NCBI GenBank assembly: GCA_022827185.1
Contig: JAJDTM010000055.1
Location: 1 to 64,000 of the forward strand
Reading direction: 5' to 3'
DNA: 64,000 bases
From: Candidatus Poribacteria bacterium
GTDB taxonomy: Bacteria; Poribacteria; WGA-4E; WGA-3G
Below the pieces are notes generated by a model that saw nothing but the letters and a program-made list of their open reading frames with translations, did no database searches and was not told where the DNA came from. Positions 50,709 to 61,225 of the stretch are shown here, in pieces. The translations under genes and the position numbers were made by a program. Every line of letters begins with the position of its first letter. Position 1 is the stretch's first letter.

Positions 50709-51869
50709 TTAACTCCTGCTAGCAAGTTTATTAGCAAAAATACTGATTAATCCGCCAAGCATTATATATCCGAACATGACTTCAAGGGTAACGAGGATAC
50801 GCGCAAAGGTATTCGCGGCAACTACATCCCCGAATCCAAGTGTCGTAAAGGTTACGATGCTAAAGTAAAAAGATTTCCAAAATGTTAAATGTTCATCTGC
50901 TTCGGTATCAATAGCCTGGTGAAATTGAGGCGTTGTCTCTTGTAGCCATTCTGGATACCATGTTGGTGCCGGCATATACACAAATGAAAACGAGAGCGCG
51001 ATGAGTAGTGACCATAATGCCCAAAGCGCGAGACTACGACCATAATCTGAACTCCATTTCCAAACGAATGCCCAAAACGGGGTTTTCTCTTTGAACGCAC
51101 GGATGAACTGCTGATCTGCCACATAACGTTTGAAAAAAGGATTCAAGACTCCATTAATATCTTCGTTATTCAAATAGAATTCTGTCGGCTGCTCAGATTG
51201 ATGGCGCAACTTGTTGAGCAACGATTGCCATATCGTGTCCGAGATAAAACTCACCTGACGATAAGATACCGCAACAGCGAACCGTGCAGCAGTGAAATCT
51301 GTTTTTCCGAGAAACGTTGCCTCATTAAAGATCACCGTTTCTGAGAATTGGGCTTGTACGAAGTCCAACTCGTTAGAAAAAAATGCGTTTTTGAAATGCA
51401 CAGTATCTTGAAAAATCGCATTTCTGAAAATCCCATTTTCTGAGAATCGGGTCTCATTGAAATCTGCGACCTGCTGAAAATGCGTTTTTGAAAACCGCGC
51501 CATTCCGTGAAAAATTGTGCCACGGAAAAGTACTGAACCTTCAAACACTGACTCCCCGAAGTCACAAGCACTTTGAAACACATTCTTTCGGAGGTGAACG
51601 GCATCTTGGAAAACAGAATTTCCGAAAAACACCTCTTTTTTGAAAAACGTATTCTCGAATTTAATAAGGTTTTTAAACGTGCACCGGATACAAACAATCT
51701 CCTTATCAACCGCGAATTTGCCTTCAACATCCACTTCGGATTCAGGTGAAAAGACGATTGTCCCATCAATTATGCAATCTGTCAGAAACACGCTTTCGTA
51801 ATCCGATTGCAAAAGCGAAAGGAATGTGTCCGCCTCAAGCGTCTGTTCAGTACCATGATAAATCTGCAT
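50709..51869 (-). CDS. Pentapeptide-repeat/potassium-channel fusion, copy B
   Basis: 386 aa, GGAG before ATG 51869. Same layout as copy A: pentapeptide-type repeats with Phe (CTFKNLIKFENTFFKKEVFF, GTIFHGMARFSKTHF) in residues ~30-200, then two membrane helices around FTTLGFGDVVAANTFA. The C-terminal third is the best conserved part between copies (DYGRSLALWALWSLLIALSF), the repeat part differs more. It stands between two DUF1501 genes, which are also paralogues of each other, so gene duplication has shaped this stretch. Confidence 0.88.
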   Translation of the reverse strand: MQIYHGTEQTLEADTFLSLLQSDYESVFLTDCIIDGTIVFSPESEVDVEGKFAVDKEIVCIRCTFKNLIKFENTFFKKEVFFGNSVFQDAVHLRKNVFQSACDFGESVFEGSVLFRGTIFHGMARFSKTHFQQVADFNETRFSENGIFRNAIFQDTVHFKNAFFSNELDFVQAQFSETVIFNEATFLGKTDFTAARFAVAVSYRQVSFISDTIWQSLLNKLRHQSEQPTEFYLNNEDINGVLNPFFKRYVADQQFIRAFKEKTPFWAFVWKWSSDYGRSLALWALWSLLIALSFSFVYMPAPTWYPEWLQETTPQFHQAIDTEADEHLTFWKSFYFSIVTFTTLGFGDVVAANTFARILVTLEVMFGYIMLGGLISIFANKLASRS

Positions 51870-52098
51870 ATTAGCTCCATGCGGCTCGAAAACTGTAGAC
51901 GTGAAAATTTCACGGATAGACAGAGATAAAGGCTACAATTGAGCGTTTTATGAAGATGTGCGCGTGTGAAGCACGCTAACGCTGTGTTATGCCATTTTTA
52001 ATATTATCAGTTTCACCGAAGCATAGGAACCCATCCGTACGAGATCAGACGACAGTTGAATAATACGCGTTATGTCTGCTATCCAAATAGGAGCGGTA

Positions 52099-53577
52099 TC
52101 ATGCTAATATCTCGTTGATGATCCGCGCTTTCTCTTCAACCCCGGTTAACCGGTGATCGAGCCCTTGGAACTTATAGGTCAACCGCTCGTGATTGATGCC
52201 GAGTTGCTTGAGGATCGTGGCGTTTATATCCCGAACGTGTACAGGGTCTTTGACGATGTTATAACTAAAGTCATCGGTTTCGCCGTGGACCACACCGCCT
52301 TTGATACCACCGCCAGCCATCCAACGCGTAAAGCATTTCGGATGATGGTCACGCCCATAGTTATCCGGCGTGAGAGTGCCTTGACAGTAGACAGTTCGTC
52401 CAAATTCGCCGCCCCAGACAACTAAGGTTTCATCGAGCATGCCGCGTTGTTTCAAGTCTTTAATAAGCCCTGCTGAGGGTTGATCGATATCGCGTGCTTG
52501 ATTGCGGATATTCGTCGGCAGTTGTCCGTGCTGGTCCCAACCCCGGTGGAAAATTTGCGCCAGACGCACATCGCGCTCCATCATCCGACGCGCAAGGATA
52601 CAGCAGTTGGCGAACGTACCCGGGGTTTTGACCTCGGGACCATACAACTCTAAGACATGCTCAGGTTCCTGCGACAGATCCGCGAGTTCCGGGACACTCG
52701 TCTGCATACGGAATGCCATCTCATATTGAGAGATACGCGCATGCGTTTCGGGATCGCCTATTTCCTCGTAGAGCTCCTGGTTGAGTTCAACGAGGGTGTT
52801 TAACATCTGTTTCCGTGTTTTCTCGTTGACCCCTTCCGGGTTTGAGAGGAATAACACCGGATCGCCTTGGCTACGGAGTAGCACACCTTGATGCTCCGAT
52901 GGGAGAAAACCGGCACCCCAGAGGCGATTGTAAAGTGCCTGGGCACCCTTTGGACCACTCCAAGTCGCGTTCATCACGATAAACGCAGGCAAGTTCTCGT
53001 TTTCACTACCGAGTCCATAACTTAACCACGCACCAAGGCTCGGTTTGCCTGGGTTTTCATCACCCGTACAGAAGAAGGTAATCGCCGGATCGTGGTTAAT
53101 CGCTTCGGTGTGTACCGACTTGATAATCGCAAGATCTTCCGCCACCGATCCCGTGTGCGGGAGCAGTTCGCTAATCCATACACCATCACCGCCGTTATCG
53201 TACTTCTTGAATTCAAATATAGATGGAGCTATCGGGAACTTATCCTGGCCTGAGGTCATCGTTGTGAGACGTTGACCCATCCGGACGGATTCTGGGAGAT
53301 CCGTATCGAACCATTCCCCCATATTCGGTTTGTAGTCGTACAGATCTAATTGCGATGGCGCACCGGACATGAACAAATAGATCGCACGTTTTGCTTTCGG
53401 TGCGAAGTGTGGGAGCTCTGGTAGACCGCCAAATCTCGGTGCTGCTTGCTCTTCGAGTGCGTTAACAATCGCGTTCGGCAGCAGCGTAGCGAGTGCTGCG
53501 CCACCAAGCCCCGACGCACACTTCCCAAAAAATTGCCGACGCGTCTCAAGTTTCAAATATTCCTTAATTGGGTCCAT
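52099..53577 (-). CDS. DUF1501 protein, copy B
   Basis: 492 aa from ATG 53577 (GAGGAG upstream; the track start 12 codons earlier is not supported). Twin-arginine-type start [20 protein letters not shown] and the same DUF1501 motifs as copy A ([36 protein letters not shown]). The stop codon of the PSD1-type cytochrome gene is 67 bp upstream, so the two are one operon: PSD1 then DUF1501. Role in oxidation or sulfate ester breakdown is guessed from context in planctomycetes. Confidence 0.9.
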   Translation of the reverse strand: MDPIKEYLKLETRRQFFGKCASGLGGAALATLLPNAIVNALEEQAAPRFGGLPELPHFAPKAKRAIYLFMSGAPSQLDLYDYKPNMGEWFDTDLPESVRMGQRLTTMTSGQDKFPIAPSIFEFKKYDNGGDGVWISELLPHTGSVAEDLAIIKSVHTEAINHDPAITFFCTGDENPGKPSLGAWLSYGLGSENENLPAFIVMNATWSGPKGAQALYNRLWGAGFLPSEHQGVLLRSQGDPVLFLSNPEGVNEKTRKQMLNTLVELNQELYEEIGDPETHARISQYEMAFRMQTSVPELADLSQEPEHVLELYGPEVKTPGTFANCCILARRMMERDVRLAQIFHRGWDQHGQLPTNIRNQARDIDQPSAGLIKDLKQRGMLDETLVVWGGEFGRTVYCQGTLTPDNYGRDHHPKCFTRWMAGGGIKGGVVHGETDDFSYNIVKDPVHVRDINATILKQLGINHERLTYKFQGLDHRLTGVEEKARIINEILA

Positions 53578-53644
53578 TATATGGTTAACTCCTCGCGCGG
53601 TTACAAACCGCACTTTTGAGTGTAGCGAGCGACCAGTGTGCCTA

Positions 53645-56600
53645 CTACCCCTTGTTCAGGACTTCGTCCAGATTCAGGATTAAATTTGCAATCATCGTCC
53701 ATGCAGCGACTTCGACTGCATCTAAAGTTTCGTCAGGTGTCGATTCGCCGACAGCGATCAATTCTTTGGCGGCTTCCGGGTTTGCTGCCAACTCCTGATG
53801 GTGTGCTTGGAAAGTCTCCAATAGCAGGGCTGCCTCTTTCGGTTTCGGGAGTCGAGCAGTCGCTGCCTCAAAGAGGTAAGCGATACGTTCTTCCTTTGTC
53901 TCACCACCCTCTTTAACCGTACGTTCTGCAAAAGCACGTGCCGCTTCAAAGAACTGCGGATCGTTCATCAGCATTAACGCCTGCATCGGTGTGTTCGTAC
54001 GTTCACGACGGATGGTGCAGGCTTCACGAGATGGTGCGTCCAAAATGTTCATCTGTGGCGGTGGTGCTGTACGCTTCCAGAATGTGTAGAGACTCCGGCG
54101 ATATATTTTATCGGCACCGGTATCTTTAACAAATGTGTCGGTATTAGATCCGGTGAATCCGACGGCTTTCCAGAGTCCATCGGGTTGCGGCGGTTTGACG
54201 CTCGGACCCCCAACTTTGGTATACAACAAGTCGCTGATAGCAAGCGCGTTATCACGCACGGTTTCGGCATCAAGTCGGTACCTTGGCGCACGAGAGAGCA
54301 GCGCGTTATCCGCATCACGTTCCAGTTTTTCGGGCGTAACCTTCGCACTCTGACGATAGGTCGCTGATGTAAGCATCAATTTCAGCATCGCTTGAATATC
54401 CCAACCGGAGGCAATAAATTCGGTTGCCAGCCAGTCGAGGAGTTCCGGATGCACGGGCGGTGTACCTTGTGTACCAAAATCCTCTGCTGTGACGACAATT
54501 CCAGTACCGAAGACATCTTGCCAGAACCTGTTGATCGCGACACGGGCAGTAAGCGGATGTTCCGGTGAAAGCAGCCACTTCGCAAAACCGAGACGATCCG
54601 GTGTCGTATCTTCTGGCAAGGCTGACAGCACTGCCGGCGTTTGCGGATAAACCTGTTCACCGGGGTGTTGGTATTCACCACGTGCCAAAACGTAAGCACC
54701 TCTCGGTTCAGCCCGTTCCTGCATTACAAGCGTCGTCGTTAGCGAACCGTCCAATGTGTTCCGCTTCTGTCGTGTTGCTCCCAAGTCCGCAAAGACCTCT
54801 TTCAAATTCGCAAATGCACGATGTGCGTTTTCATTGACGCTCTTGTCAAGCGTGATGTTGGCCCGGTAGTAATCTCTGATTTGATCCTTCTGTGCGGTCT
54901 CACGTTCGCCGCGAGCGGTGCCAGCAATATCTACAATGTTAGCAGGCAACATCGGTGGCGCACTTTCCATACGGAAGTAGAAACCAGACGGACCTGAGTA
55001 GTTGACGACTTTCAGGAGTAGCGTGTTGTTACCGGGTTTGAGTTGCACCTGCACCTGTTCTTGGTCGGCAGCGGCATCCCGCTGGACGTTTTTAGCAAGG
55101 AGTTCGGTGCCGTTCATCCAGACTTTCAGGGCATCGTTGCTCCCGATATGCAACACGGCTTTCTGCTGGGTAACGGAGGAGATGTTCCTAAAGAGGTAGG
55201 TAGCACTGTTTTCACCGACGATGTCGTTGTGCACCTGTTCGTCAACCCAATGGCTCTGCTGTTCCCATTTGATGGTTTTGTCGTTCACCTTAAACGTGTC
55301 GCCTGTATTCACCGCTTTCGTTTCGGGTTCATAAACCTGATAGAAGGCGAGGTTACCGTGTTCCGCTGTGAAGGGACCCGCAGCATGCCAGTTGCCTAAT
55401 CCTATCTTGGAACCGATCGGATAAATGGTTGCTGCATCTGTGAGGGCGAGTCGGAATCGACCTAATTGCTTCTGACGCAGATCGAACTCGTGCTTAAGCC
55501 GGACTTTCAATCGGTTTCCGCCTTCCATCCCAAACGGTGCAGCGACAAGGAAGACCGCTTGTCGATTTTCGCGCCTTCTGTCAAGTGCCCATCCTGTTTC
55601 CGGTTTATCGTCAATCGCATTTGCAATAACACCACCGAGATTATCTTCACCCATGACCTGTTCATGGTCCGCCCACGCTTGCACAATTTGGACAGGCGTC
55701 CACGGATCTGCTGCATCGGTATTTTCATTTTCATTTTCCGCACTCGCATCAGCATCAGGAGTGTCTTCTGCTCGCGCCTCAGCATCGGCATCATCTGTTG
55801 GTGTACTTTCCGCTTGCGCATCGGCATCAACATCGGGAGTGTCTTCTACTTGCACTTCGGTATCGGCATCAGCAGCAGGTGTGCTTCCGGCTTCTGCATC
55901 AGTGGTTTCGCCTTCCGTTTGCGTCTCAGTGTCAGCATCGCCATCGCTACTTTCCGCTACCGGAGATTCTTCGCTTTCTGCTGCAGGGGGTCCAATGAAA
56001 AGCGCAAAATCGGTCAAAACAACGTTACCGTTACTGCTTCTGCCGAATCCACTCTTCGGCAAGGATTCGTGCGTGATACCTTCTAATCGCACTGCACTCC
56101 ATTTGCCGGGTGGCAGATCTACAATGACCTCGTAGGTCTCCTGTTCGGGATTAGTGCCGCTGGCTAATACGGAGTTATCCTCTAAAACTTCGAGTGTCGC
56201 CCCACCTTTTGAATAAAGCGATGTCGGTTTCAGCGTTGTCCAGCGCGGCATCCTGTTTTCCCACGCGATTTGGGTCGCATCAAGCTCGGGAATAGGTGCT
56301 TTGGTTTGGGCATCTAACTCAGCGATCTGTTCATCAAACGCTGCGAGTTCCGCTTCCTGCTCTGGTGTCGGCAACTTCACAACAGGCGGAGAATCCTTAC
56401 GGTTGCCGTCCATCGCGTTTTCAGTGATATTGTTGAAATAGGCGTAGAGTTGATAGAATTCCTTCTGTGTAATCGGGTCGTATTTGTGGTCGTGGCACTG
56501 CGCGCACCCGACAGTTAATCCCATCCAGACGGTCGAAGTGGTATTGGCTCTGTCGATAGCGTATCGGACATAGTATTCCGCATCAATCGAACCGCCCTCG

Positions 56601-57526
56601 CTCGTCGTAACGTGGCACCGATTGAAACCGGTAGCGACCTGCTGATCCAGTGTCGGTTCCGGCAGGAGATCACCTGCTAACTGCTCAATCGTAAACTGGT
56701 CGAACGGCATATTTTTATTGAACGCATTGATAACCCAATCACGGTAAGGCCACATTTCGCGGTAGTTATCTAAATGGAGTCCATGCGTATCGCCATACCG
56801 TGCGACATCTAACCAGAAGCGACCGAGATGCTCGCCATATTCCGGTTTTGCCATAAAGGTATCAATCAGTTTTTCGTAAGCGTCAGGTGAATCGTCTGCG
56901 ACGAATTGATGAATCTCTTCGCGCGTCGGCGGTAGACCGGTAAGATCGAAACTTATACGTCGGATGAGCGTCCGTTTATCCGCTTCACTCGCAGGCGTGA
57001 GGCCCTCTTTTTCGAGCCGTGAGAGGATGAACGCGTCAATCGGGTTTCGCACCCAGTCTTTGTTCTTGACATCAGGTGTCGTTGGGCGGACAGGTGTGGT
57101 GAATGCCCAATGTTCTTCCCAATTCGCACCTTCGCGAATCCACTGCGTAACGGCTTCAATCTGTTCTTGTGTTAGCGTCTTATTGAAGTCTGCCGGTGGC
57201 ATACGGTAGGTATCGTCATCGGATACAATGCGAAGATGGAGTTCGCTCTCTTCGGGATTACCGGGGACGATTACGGGGTATCCGCTCGGTTCAGAGAACG
57301 CACCTGCTTTCGTGTCGAGTCGGAGGTCAGCCTGTCGGGTCTTGGCATCCGGTCCATGGCAGGCGAAGCAGTTATCCGCAAGGATTGGGCGGATATCGAG
57401 ATTATAATTCAAAGTGGCTTGTGGTGTCTCGTGATGTTCCGCAGATGCCGTGGGAAGTCCAAACACGACGAGGCAGAAACACACCAACGTAGCTAATAGT
57501 GGAATTGAACTTTTAGTGATTTTCAC
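53645..57526 (-). CDS. Planctomycete-type cytochrome, PSCyt1-DUF1549-DUF1553
   Basis: 1293 aa, GTG start at 57526 with GGGAG upstream. Signal peptide ([20 protein letters not shown]). A c-type haem site CFACHGP follows in the PSCyt1 domain (residues ~50-125). DUF1549 (~150-360: [37 protein letters not shown]) contains a second Cxx[14 protein letters not shown]. Residues ~520-620 are a low-complexity acidic Ala/Asp/Glu/Thr tract. A PA14-like stretch and DUF1553 ([20 protein letters not shown]) complete it. A periplasmic redox protein; partner is the DUF1501 protein encoded next in the operon. Confidence 0.92.
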   Translation of the reverse strand: MKITKSSIPLLATLVCFCLVVFGLPTASAEHHETPQATLNYNLDIRPILADNCFACHGPDAKTRQADLRLDTKAGAFSEPSGYPVIVPGNPEESELHLRIVSDDDTYRMPPADFNKTLTQEQIEAVTQWIREGANWEEHWAFTTPVRPTTPDVKNKDWVRNPIDAFILSRLEKEGLTPASEADKRTLIRRISFDLTGLPPTREEIHQFVADDSPDAYEKLIDTFMAKPEYGEHLGRFWLDVARYGDTHGLHLDNYREMWPYRDWVINAFNKNMPFDQFTIEQLAGDLLPEPTLDQQVATGFNRCHVTTSEGGSIDAEYYVRYAIDRANTTSTVWMGLTVGCAQCHDHKYDPITQKEFYQLYAYFNNITENAMDGNRKDSPPVVKLPTPEQEAELAAFDEQIAELDAQTKAPIPELDATQIAWENRMPRWTTLKPTSLYSKGGATLEVLEDNSVLASGTNPEQETYEVIVDLPPGKWSAVRLEGITHESLPKSGFGRSSNGNVVLTDFALFIGPPAAESEESPVAESSDGDADTETQTEGETTDAEAGSTPAADADTEVQVEDTPDVDADAQAESTPTDDADAEARAEDTPDADASAENENENTDAADPWTPVQIVQAWADHEQVMGEDNLGGVIANAIDDKPETGWALDRRRENRQAVFLVAAPFGMEGGNRLKVRLKHEFDLRQKQLGRFRLALTDAATIYPIGSKIGLGNWHAAGPFTAEHGNLAFYQVYEPETKAVNTGDTFKVNDKTIKWEQQSHWVDEQVHNDIVGENSATYLFRNISSVTQQKAVLHIGSNDALKVWMNGTELLAKNVQRDAAADQEQVQVQLKPGNNTLLLKVVNYSGPSGFYFRMESAPPMLPANIVDIAGTARGERETAQKDQIRDYYRANITLDKSVNENAHRAFANLKEVFADLGATRQKRNTLDGSLTTTLVMQERAEPRGAYVLARGEYQHPGEQVYPQTPAVLSALPEDTTPDRLGFAKWLLSPEHPLTARVAINRFWQDVFGTGIVVTAEDFGTQGTPPVHPELLDWLATEFIASGWDIQAMLKLMLTSATYRQSAKVTPEKLERDADNALLSRAPRYRLDAETVRDNALAISDLLYTKVGGPSVKPPQPDGLWKAVGFTGSNTDTFVKDTGADKIYRRSLYTFWKRTAPPPQMNILDAPSREACTIRRERTNTPMQALMLMNDPQFFEAARAFAERTVKEGGETKEERIAYLFEAATARLPKPKEAALLLETFQAHHQELAANPEAAKELIAVGESTPDETLDAVEVAAWTMIANLILNLDEVLNKG
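55690..55980 (-). repeat. Low-complexity coding repeat in the PSD1-type gene
   Basis: The DNA codes for repeated [26 protein letters not shown]-type units of about 14-15 residues. GCATCAGC/GCATCGGC runs are seen on the plus strand. The tract is probably an unstructured linker and may vary in length between strains. Confidence 0.7.
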
Positions 57527-57726
57527 AGAAATTCTCTCCCTTTTTCAGCGTTGTAGTGGGCAATTTATCAACTCTCTATACCAAAAATCTAAATCGCAAT
57601 TTCCTATACCGGATTTGGCAATTTGTGACGTTTAGCTAATCAAAAGGTTTAGCAATATTGCTATATTTTACGTTACAGTTGGATCCTTGTCAAATATTTT
57701 CTACTTGATTGGACATTCAGTTTTTG

Positions 57727-57755
57727 TTGATACACCATACGCGGTGTGATATAAT
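57727..57755 (+). promoter_or_regulatory. Sigma-70 promoter with extended -10
   Basis: TTGATA, 17-bp spacer, TATAAT preceded by TGA. It lies 34 bp before the PD-(D/E)XK-like gene at 57789. Confidence 0.8.
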
Positions 57756-57788
57756 TCTAACAATTACCAATCATCAAGGAGCGACAGA

Positions 57789-58412
57789 ATGGCTTTTAGT
57801 GATTTTAAGAAGATCCCTGACGTTCAGAAAAGATTTGGCATCCGACACATCGAAAATGACTTCATAAAGATTAAGGAAGACGTGTTGCCTTCGGAACAAT
57901 TTCTGCAAGAATTGGAATTTAGCAGACAGTACATTCCTATTTTCGCTTCTGAGGGTGCGCGTTGTGAAGCCGTTATCTACCCTGTTTTGCGGGAAGTGTA
58001 TAAAGCGTACGCTGCTAACTACGCCCTATGGATAAAGGAACCTCTTGCCTACGATGAAACGCTGAGCGGCACGCCTGATTACTTCATCTCAACACGATCT
58101 GAATTGGGCATACTCATTGTAGGCACCCCGTTGATAATACTCGTTGAGGCAAAGAAGAACGACTTTGAGCAAGGTTGGGGTCAATGCCTCGCGGAATTGG
58201 TAGCGGCACAAAAAATAAATGCGAACGCAGATATGCCCGTGTACGGTATAGTCAGCGACGGCACGTTGTGGCAGATTGGGCACCTTATCAACGAAACCTT
58301 CATCCAAAACCGGACAAGTTTTAGTGTGGATCATTTGCCTGTCCTATTTGGTGCTATTGATTCTGTCTTCAAAGCAGCAAACGAGTTTTCTCAGCAGACA
58401 TCCACCGAATAA
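57789..58412 (+). CDS. PD-(D/E)XK nuclease-like protein
   Basis: 207 aa, AAGGAG before ATG 57789. The motif GTPDYFIST, then IILVEAKKNDFEQG, matches the PD...(D/E)xK core of restriction-endonuclease folds (residues ~97 and ~119-121), with a Gln in the next helix (LAELVAAQK). Single domain, no DNA-binding module visible; the next gene is convergent. Housekeeping DNA repair, defence or a homing-type nuclease cannot be told apart. It has its own strong promoter. Confidence 0.75.
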   Translation: MAFSDFKKIPDVQKRFGIRHIENDFIKIKEDVLPSEQFLQELEFSRQYIPIFASEGARCEAVIYPVLREVYKAYAANYALWIKEPLAYDETLSGTPDYFISTRSELGILIVGTPLIILVEAKKNDFEQGWGQCLAELVAAQKINANADMPVYGIVSDGTLWQIGHLINETFIQNRTSFSVDHLPVLFGAIDSVFKAANEFSQQTSTE

Positions 58413-58430
58413 AATACCGGTGTAATTTGT

Positions 58431-59198
58431 TTATTGCCCACCAACCTTTTCAAAAATAATAACGTGCTGCCACGGTAGATCGTCAAGTGTCTCTACCCAA
58501 GAAAGTGGGTGCGGTGTTGCCTCTTTAATCACCTGTAGTTCGCTCATTTTGTGCAGGCGTTTGATGGGTACATTGTCATCTTCCAAACGGTATTCTACAA
58601 AAGCCACCCGACCCCCTGTTTTGAGCCCACGACAGATATTCTGTATCATCTCGTATGGATGTGAAAACTCGTGGTAGACATCTACCATAATCGCCAAATC
58701 CACCGAATTCGGCGGCAATTTCGGATCGGTAATTGTGCCTAATATCCCTTTGATGTTGGTAATACCTTCTTCCGCCATTTTCTCAGCAAGGATATCAAGC
58801 ATCTCCTGCTGAATTTCAACACCGTAGATGGTCCCTGTCTCGCCGATTTTCGGTGAGATCTTCCGAGCGATGTAGCCTGTGCCAATACCGATATCCGCCA
58901 CAACGTCCCCCGCTTTGAGTTTCAGCAGCTCAACAAGGCGATGCGGCATCTCTTCTCGCTCACGTTCAGGACGTTCCAACCATTCTGCACCTTGATGTCC
59001 CATCACGTGAGAGATTTCGCGTCCCATATAAATTTTGCCGATCCCGTCTCGACTCGGTGTGCGCTGTTCGTAGCGTGTACTCGCTGGGCGCGTAGGCGCG
59101 GTTTCTGATTGTGACTCACCGCTTGGCACCATTGTAACATAAGTTAGCAGACAACCCACGCCGACAATGCATATGAAAACATAAAATTTTCTGAGCAT
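58431..59198 (-). CDS. Exported class I methyltransferase
   Basis: 255 aa, AAGGAAGG before ATG 59198. The N-terminus has a signal or membrane anchor (FYVFICIVGVGCLLTYVTMV), unusual for an SAM-dependent enzyme. The SAM motif GDVVADIGIGTGYIARKISP is near residue 95, then MVDVYHEFSHPYEMIQNICR. SAM is not known to be present outside the cytoplasm, so the domain may face inward, or the activity may be lost. Target unknown. Confidence 0.8.
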   Translation of the reverse strand: MLRKFYVFICIVGVGCLLTYVTMVPSGESQSETAPTRPASTRYEQRTPSRDGIGKIYMGREISHVMGHQGAEWLERPEREREEMPHRLVELLKLKAGDVVADIGIGTGYIARKISPKIGETGTIYGVEIQQEMLDILAEKMAEEGITNIKGILGTITDPKLPPNSVDLAIMVDVYHEFSHPYEMIQNICRGLKTGGRVAFVEYRLEDDNVPIKRLHKMSELQVIKEATPHPLSWVETLDDLPWQHVIIFEKVGGQ

Positions 59199-59268
59199 CG
59201 GTTTTGTACTACCTTCCTTTTATCCTGGCAATCCTAAAATCCTGCAAATCCCGATTCAGATGATAGTT

Positions 59269-60309
59269 TTACCACCTTCCAAGGTAGAGCCCTCGGTTTT
59301 CCATCGGCATCGTCACGCGTTTGCCTTGCTGTCGTTGCGAATCAACGATAGCGAAAACCATCTCAGTGCTTCGGTGCGCGAGATGAATATTACCACAGGT
59401 CTCTGTATCGGTCTCAATCGCATCAACGATGTCTTCAATACAACCGACAGTGCCGCTTTTCCGTTCATAAGGCGGGAATTGCGCTTCCAAAATCTCGTTA
59501 AACTGTCCTTGCCGTTTGCGGAGATGAAAACCGAGTCCGTTATTGAGTGCACGGACTGTGCCTTCGCTACAATGCACCTCGAATTCATAAGCCGTGCCGG
59601 GGATGCTAATGCCGTTAATACCGTTCTCAAAACGGATAAACCCCATCACAATCCCAGGATCAGATTCTGTGCGATTATCCTCAAAATCCGCATCATCAAC
59701 GGCAACGTTGCCTTGCACATATTCTATTGGGGAATCGCTTGCCAAGAAGAGAAGCATATCCGCTGCGTGCGTGTATCCCCAGAGGGCGGAACCACCACTA
59801 TAGGCAATGACCGCGCGTCTATCGCCTAACTCGCCGCTTTCGAGGATTTCACGCATTTTGATGTACCCCGGCGTGTAACGCCGCTGCGTGCCGAGATTGA
59901 ATTTGACATTGTGTTTTTCGCACACCTCTACCATGGCATCCGCTTCTTCCATAGAAGCACAAAGCGGTTTATCGCAATAGATACCCTTCACGCCGTTTTC
60001 CGCAGCGAATGCTGTAATCTCGGCATGGTTTCCTGGACGCGTGGCGATACTGACAATATCGGGTTTCTCTTCAACAATCATCTCACGATAATCTAAGTAG
60101 TACTTCGGGATATCCCATTTGTTGCAGACGTATTGTGCCTTATCTTCAACGACATCTGCGGCAGCAACAAGGTCTGTCCGCTCGAAAGCAGTATATCCTG
60201 CGGCGTGCGAATAGGGTAACGCACCGTGTGGTGACGCACGGACTTCCTCATCAATTGTACCACCCATTCTGCCACAGCCAACGATGCAAGCACGATATTG
60301 CGTTCCCAT
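59269..60309 (-). CDS. Gfo/Idh/MocA-family oxidoreductase
   Basis: 346 aa, GGAGGA before ATG 60309. NAD-binding YRACIVGCGRMGGTIDEEV, with the insert typical of the family branch that carries SPHGALPYSHAAGY; CDKPLCASMEEAD is the EKP-like motif with Cys-Asp-Lys-Pro. It is followed downstream by the methyltransferase gene and preceded by two PhyH-like genes on the same strand. Could work on a compound made or taken up with the dioxygenases, but that is inference. Confidence 0.87.
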   Translation of the reverse strand: MGTQYRACIVGCGRMGGTIDEEVRASPHGALPYSHAAGYTAFERTDLVAAADVVEDKAQYVCNKWDIPKYYLDYREMIVEEKPDIVSIATRPGNHAEITAFAAENGVKGIYCDKPLCASMEEADAMVEVCEKHNVKFNLGTQRRYTPGYIKMREILESGELGDRRAVIAYSGGSALWGYTHAADMLLFLASDSPIEYVQGNVAVDDADFEDNRTESDPGIVMGFIRFENGINGISIPGTAYEFEVHCSEGTVRALNNGLGFHLRKRQGQFNEILEAQFPPYERKSGTVGCIEDIVDAIETDTETCGNIHLAHRSTEMVFAIVDSQRQQGKRVTMPMENRGLYLGRW

Positions 60310-60372
60310 TGGATTCCTCCATTGTGTTTCGCTGTTGAGATCAGGAGATCGCTCCTGCGGTAAGAGGTTTCG

Positions 60373-61212
60373 CTAAACTGTCAACTCTACAACATCCTGT
60401 TTAATAATTTCTTTTGTATGTCCATAAGACGCGGTTTGCACCAATTCCTGAACTTCAGGCGTTAAACGGTTGACGATTTTCTCTGGTAAACTTTGCTTAC
60501 CATCGTATTGCGGACGATAGCGCAAGATGAGGAAGCGTCTATCCCGATCTTTCGGTTTCCACCGCAAAACGCCGTGTGTCAATAGCTCAGAGATAACAAG
60601 AAAATCGCCCGCTTTTGGCGTGAGATTGGTAAAAACGTCGTCCGGTTCCGGATCAATACCGTCAGGTCCTGGTGTCAGAAGATCTTCGGGCCTCTCGAAT
60701 TTGCTCTTATGTGAACCGGGGATAACGATAAGTCCACCATCGCCGGGCTGCACATCTGTCAAATAGAAGAACGCCACAAAATCGTTACAGTAGATCTGGC
60801 TATTCTGTACCTCATACCGAGTTGACCACTGTCGTCCCTCACGTGCGCAGTGCAAACCCGCTGGATTTGTCCCCATCGGTTGTCTGTCTGGGTTATGCTG
60901 TTGAAGCGTGAGCGTACCAGTGACAAATCTCGGCTTATCAAAAGTGAACTCTTTAACAAGAGGCCAGATAGCCGGATGAACCGTCATCGCCTCAAGTGAC
61001 CGGTCAAAAGCAAATCCGTGTTCATACCTACCGCCTTTACCGGGTTCTAAGTCGCGAGGGCGCGTCGTGAATTCTTCAGGACGTTCATCAAGCGGCATGT
61101 GAATATACCGATCCACAGCCGCCTGTGCTTCTTTTAGGGCATCCCCTGTGACTGCACCTTCGATGTGCAAGTAGCCGGTAACGTCAAACAGGTAACGTTG
61201 TTCTGGGGTCAT
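60373..61212 (-). CDS. Phytanoyl-CoA dioxygenase-like protein, copy 1
   Basis: 279 aa, AAGGAG before ATG 61212. Double-stranded beta-helix of the PhyH family: FDVTGYLHIEGAV at the N-terminus, QPGDGGLIVIPGSHKSKF (residues ~165), distal His in ISELLTHGVLRW, and Arg in RRFLILRYRPQY for 2-oxoglutarate. The usual HxD iron motif is LHCARE here, with His but no Asp at +2, so the iron site may be altered. Paralogue 13 bp upstream at 61226-62041. Non-haem iron hydroxylase of an unknown small molecule. Confidence 0.82.
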   Translation of the reverse strand: MTPEQRYLFDVTGYLHIEGAVTGDALKEAQAAVDRYIHMPLDERPEEFTTRPRDLEPGKGGRYEHGFAFDRSLEAMTVHPAIWPLVKEFTFDKPRFVTGTLTLQQHNPDRQPMGTNPAGLHCAREGRQWSTRYEVQNSQIYCNDFVAFFYLTDVQPGDGGLIVIPGSHKSKFERPEDLLTPGPDGIDPEPDDVFTNLTPKAGDFLVISELLTHGVLRWKPKDRDRRFLILRYRPQYDGKQSLPEKIVNRLTPEVQELVQTASYGHTKEIIKQDVVELTV

Positions 61213-61225
61213 TTTTTGCTCCTTA

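Noticed and set aside
55466-56086. Plus-strand ORF of 206 aa
   Set aside because: It is the antisense shadow of the low-complexity coding tract in the PSD1-type gene; composition (Ile/Arg/Phe-rich) mirrors the other strand.
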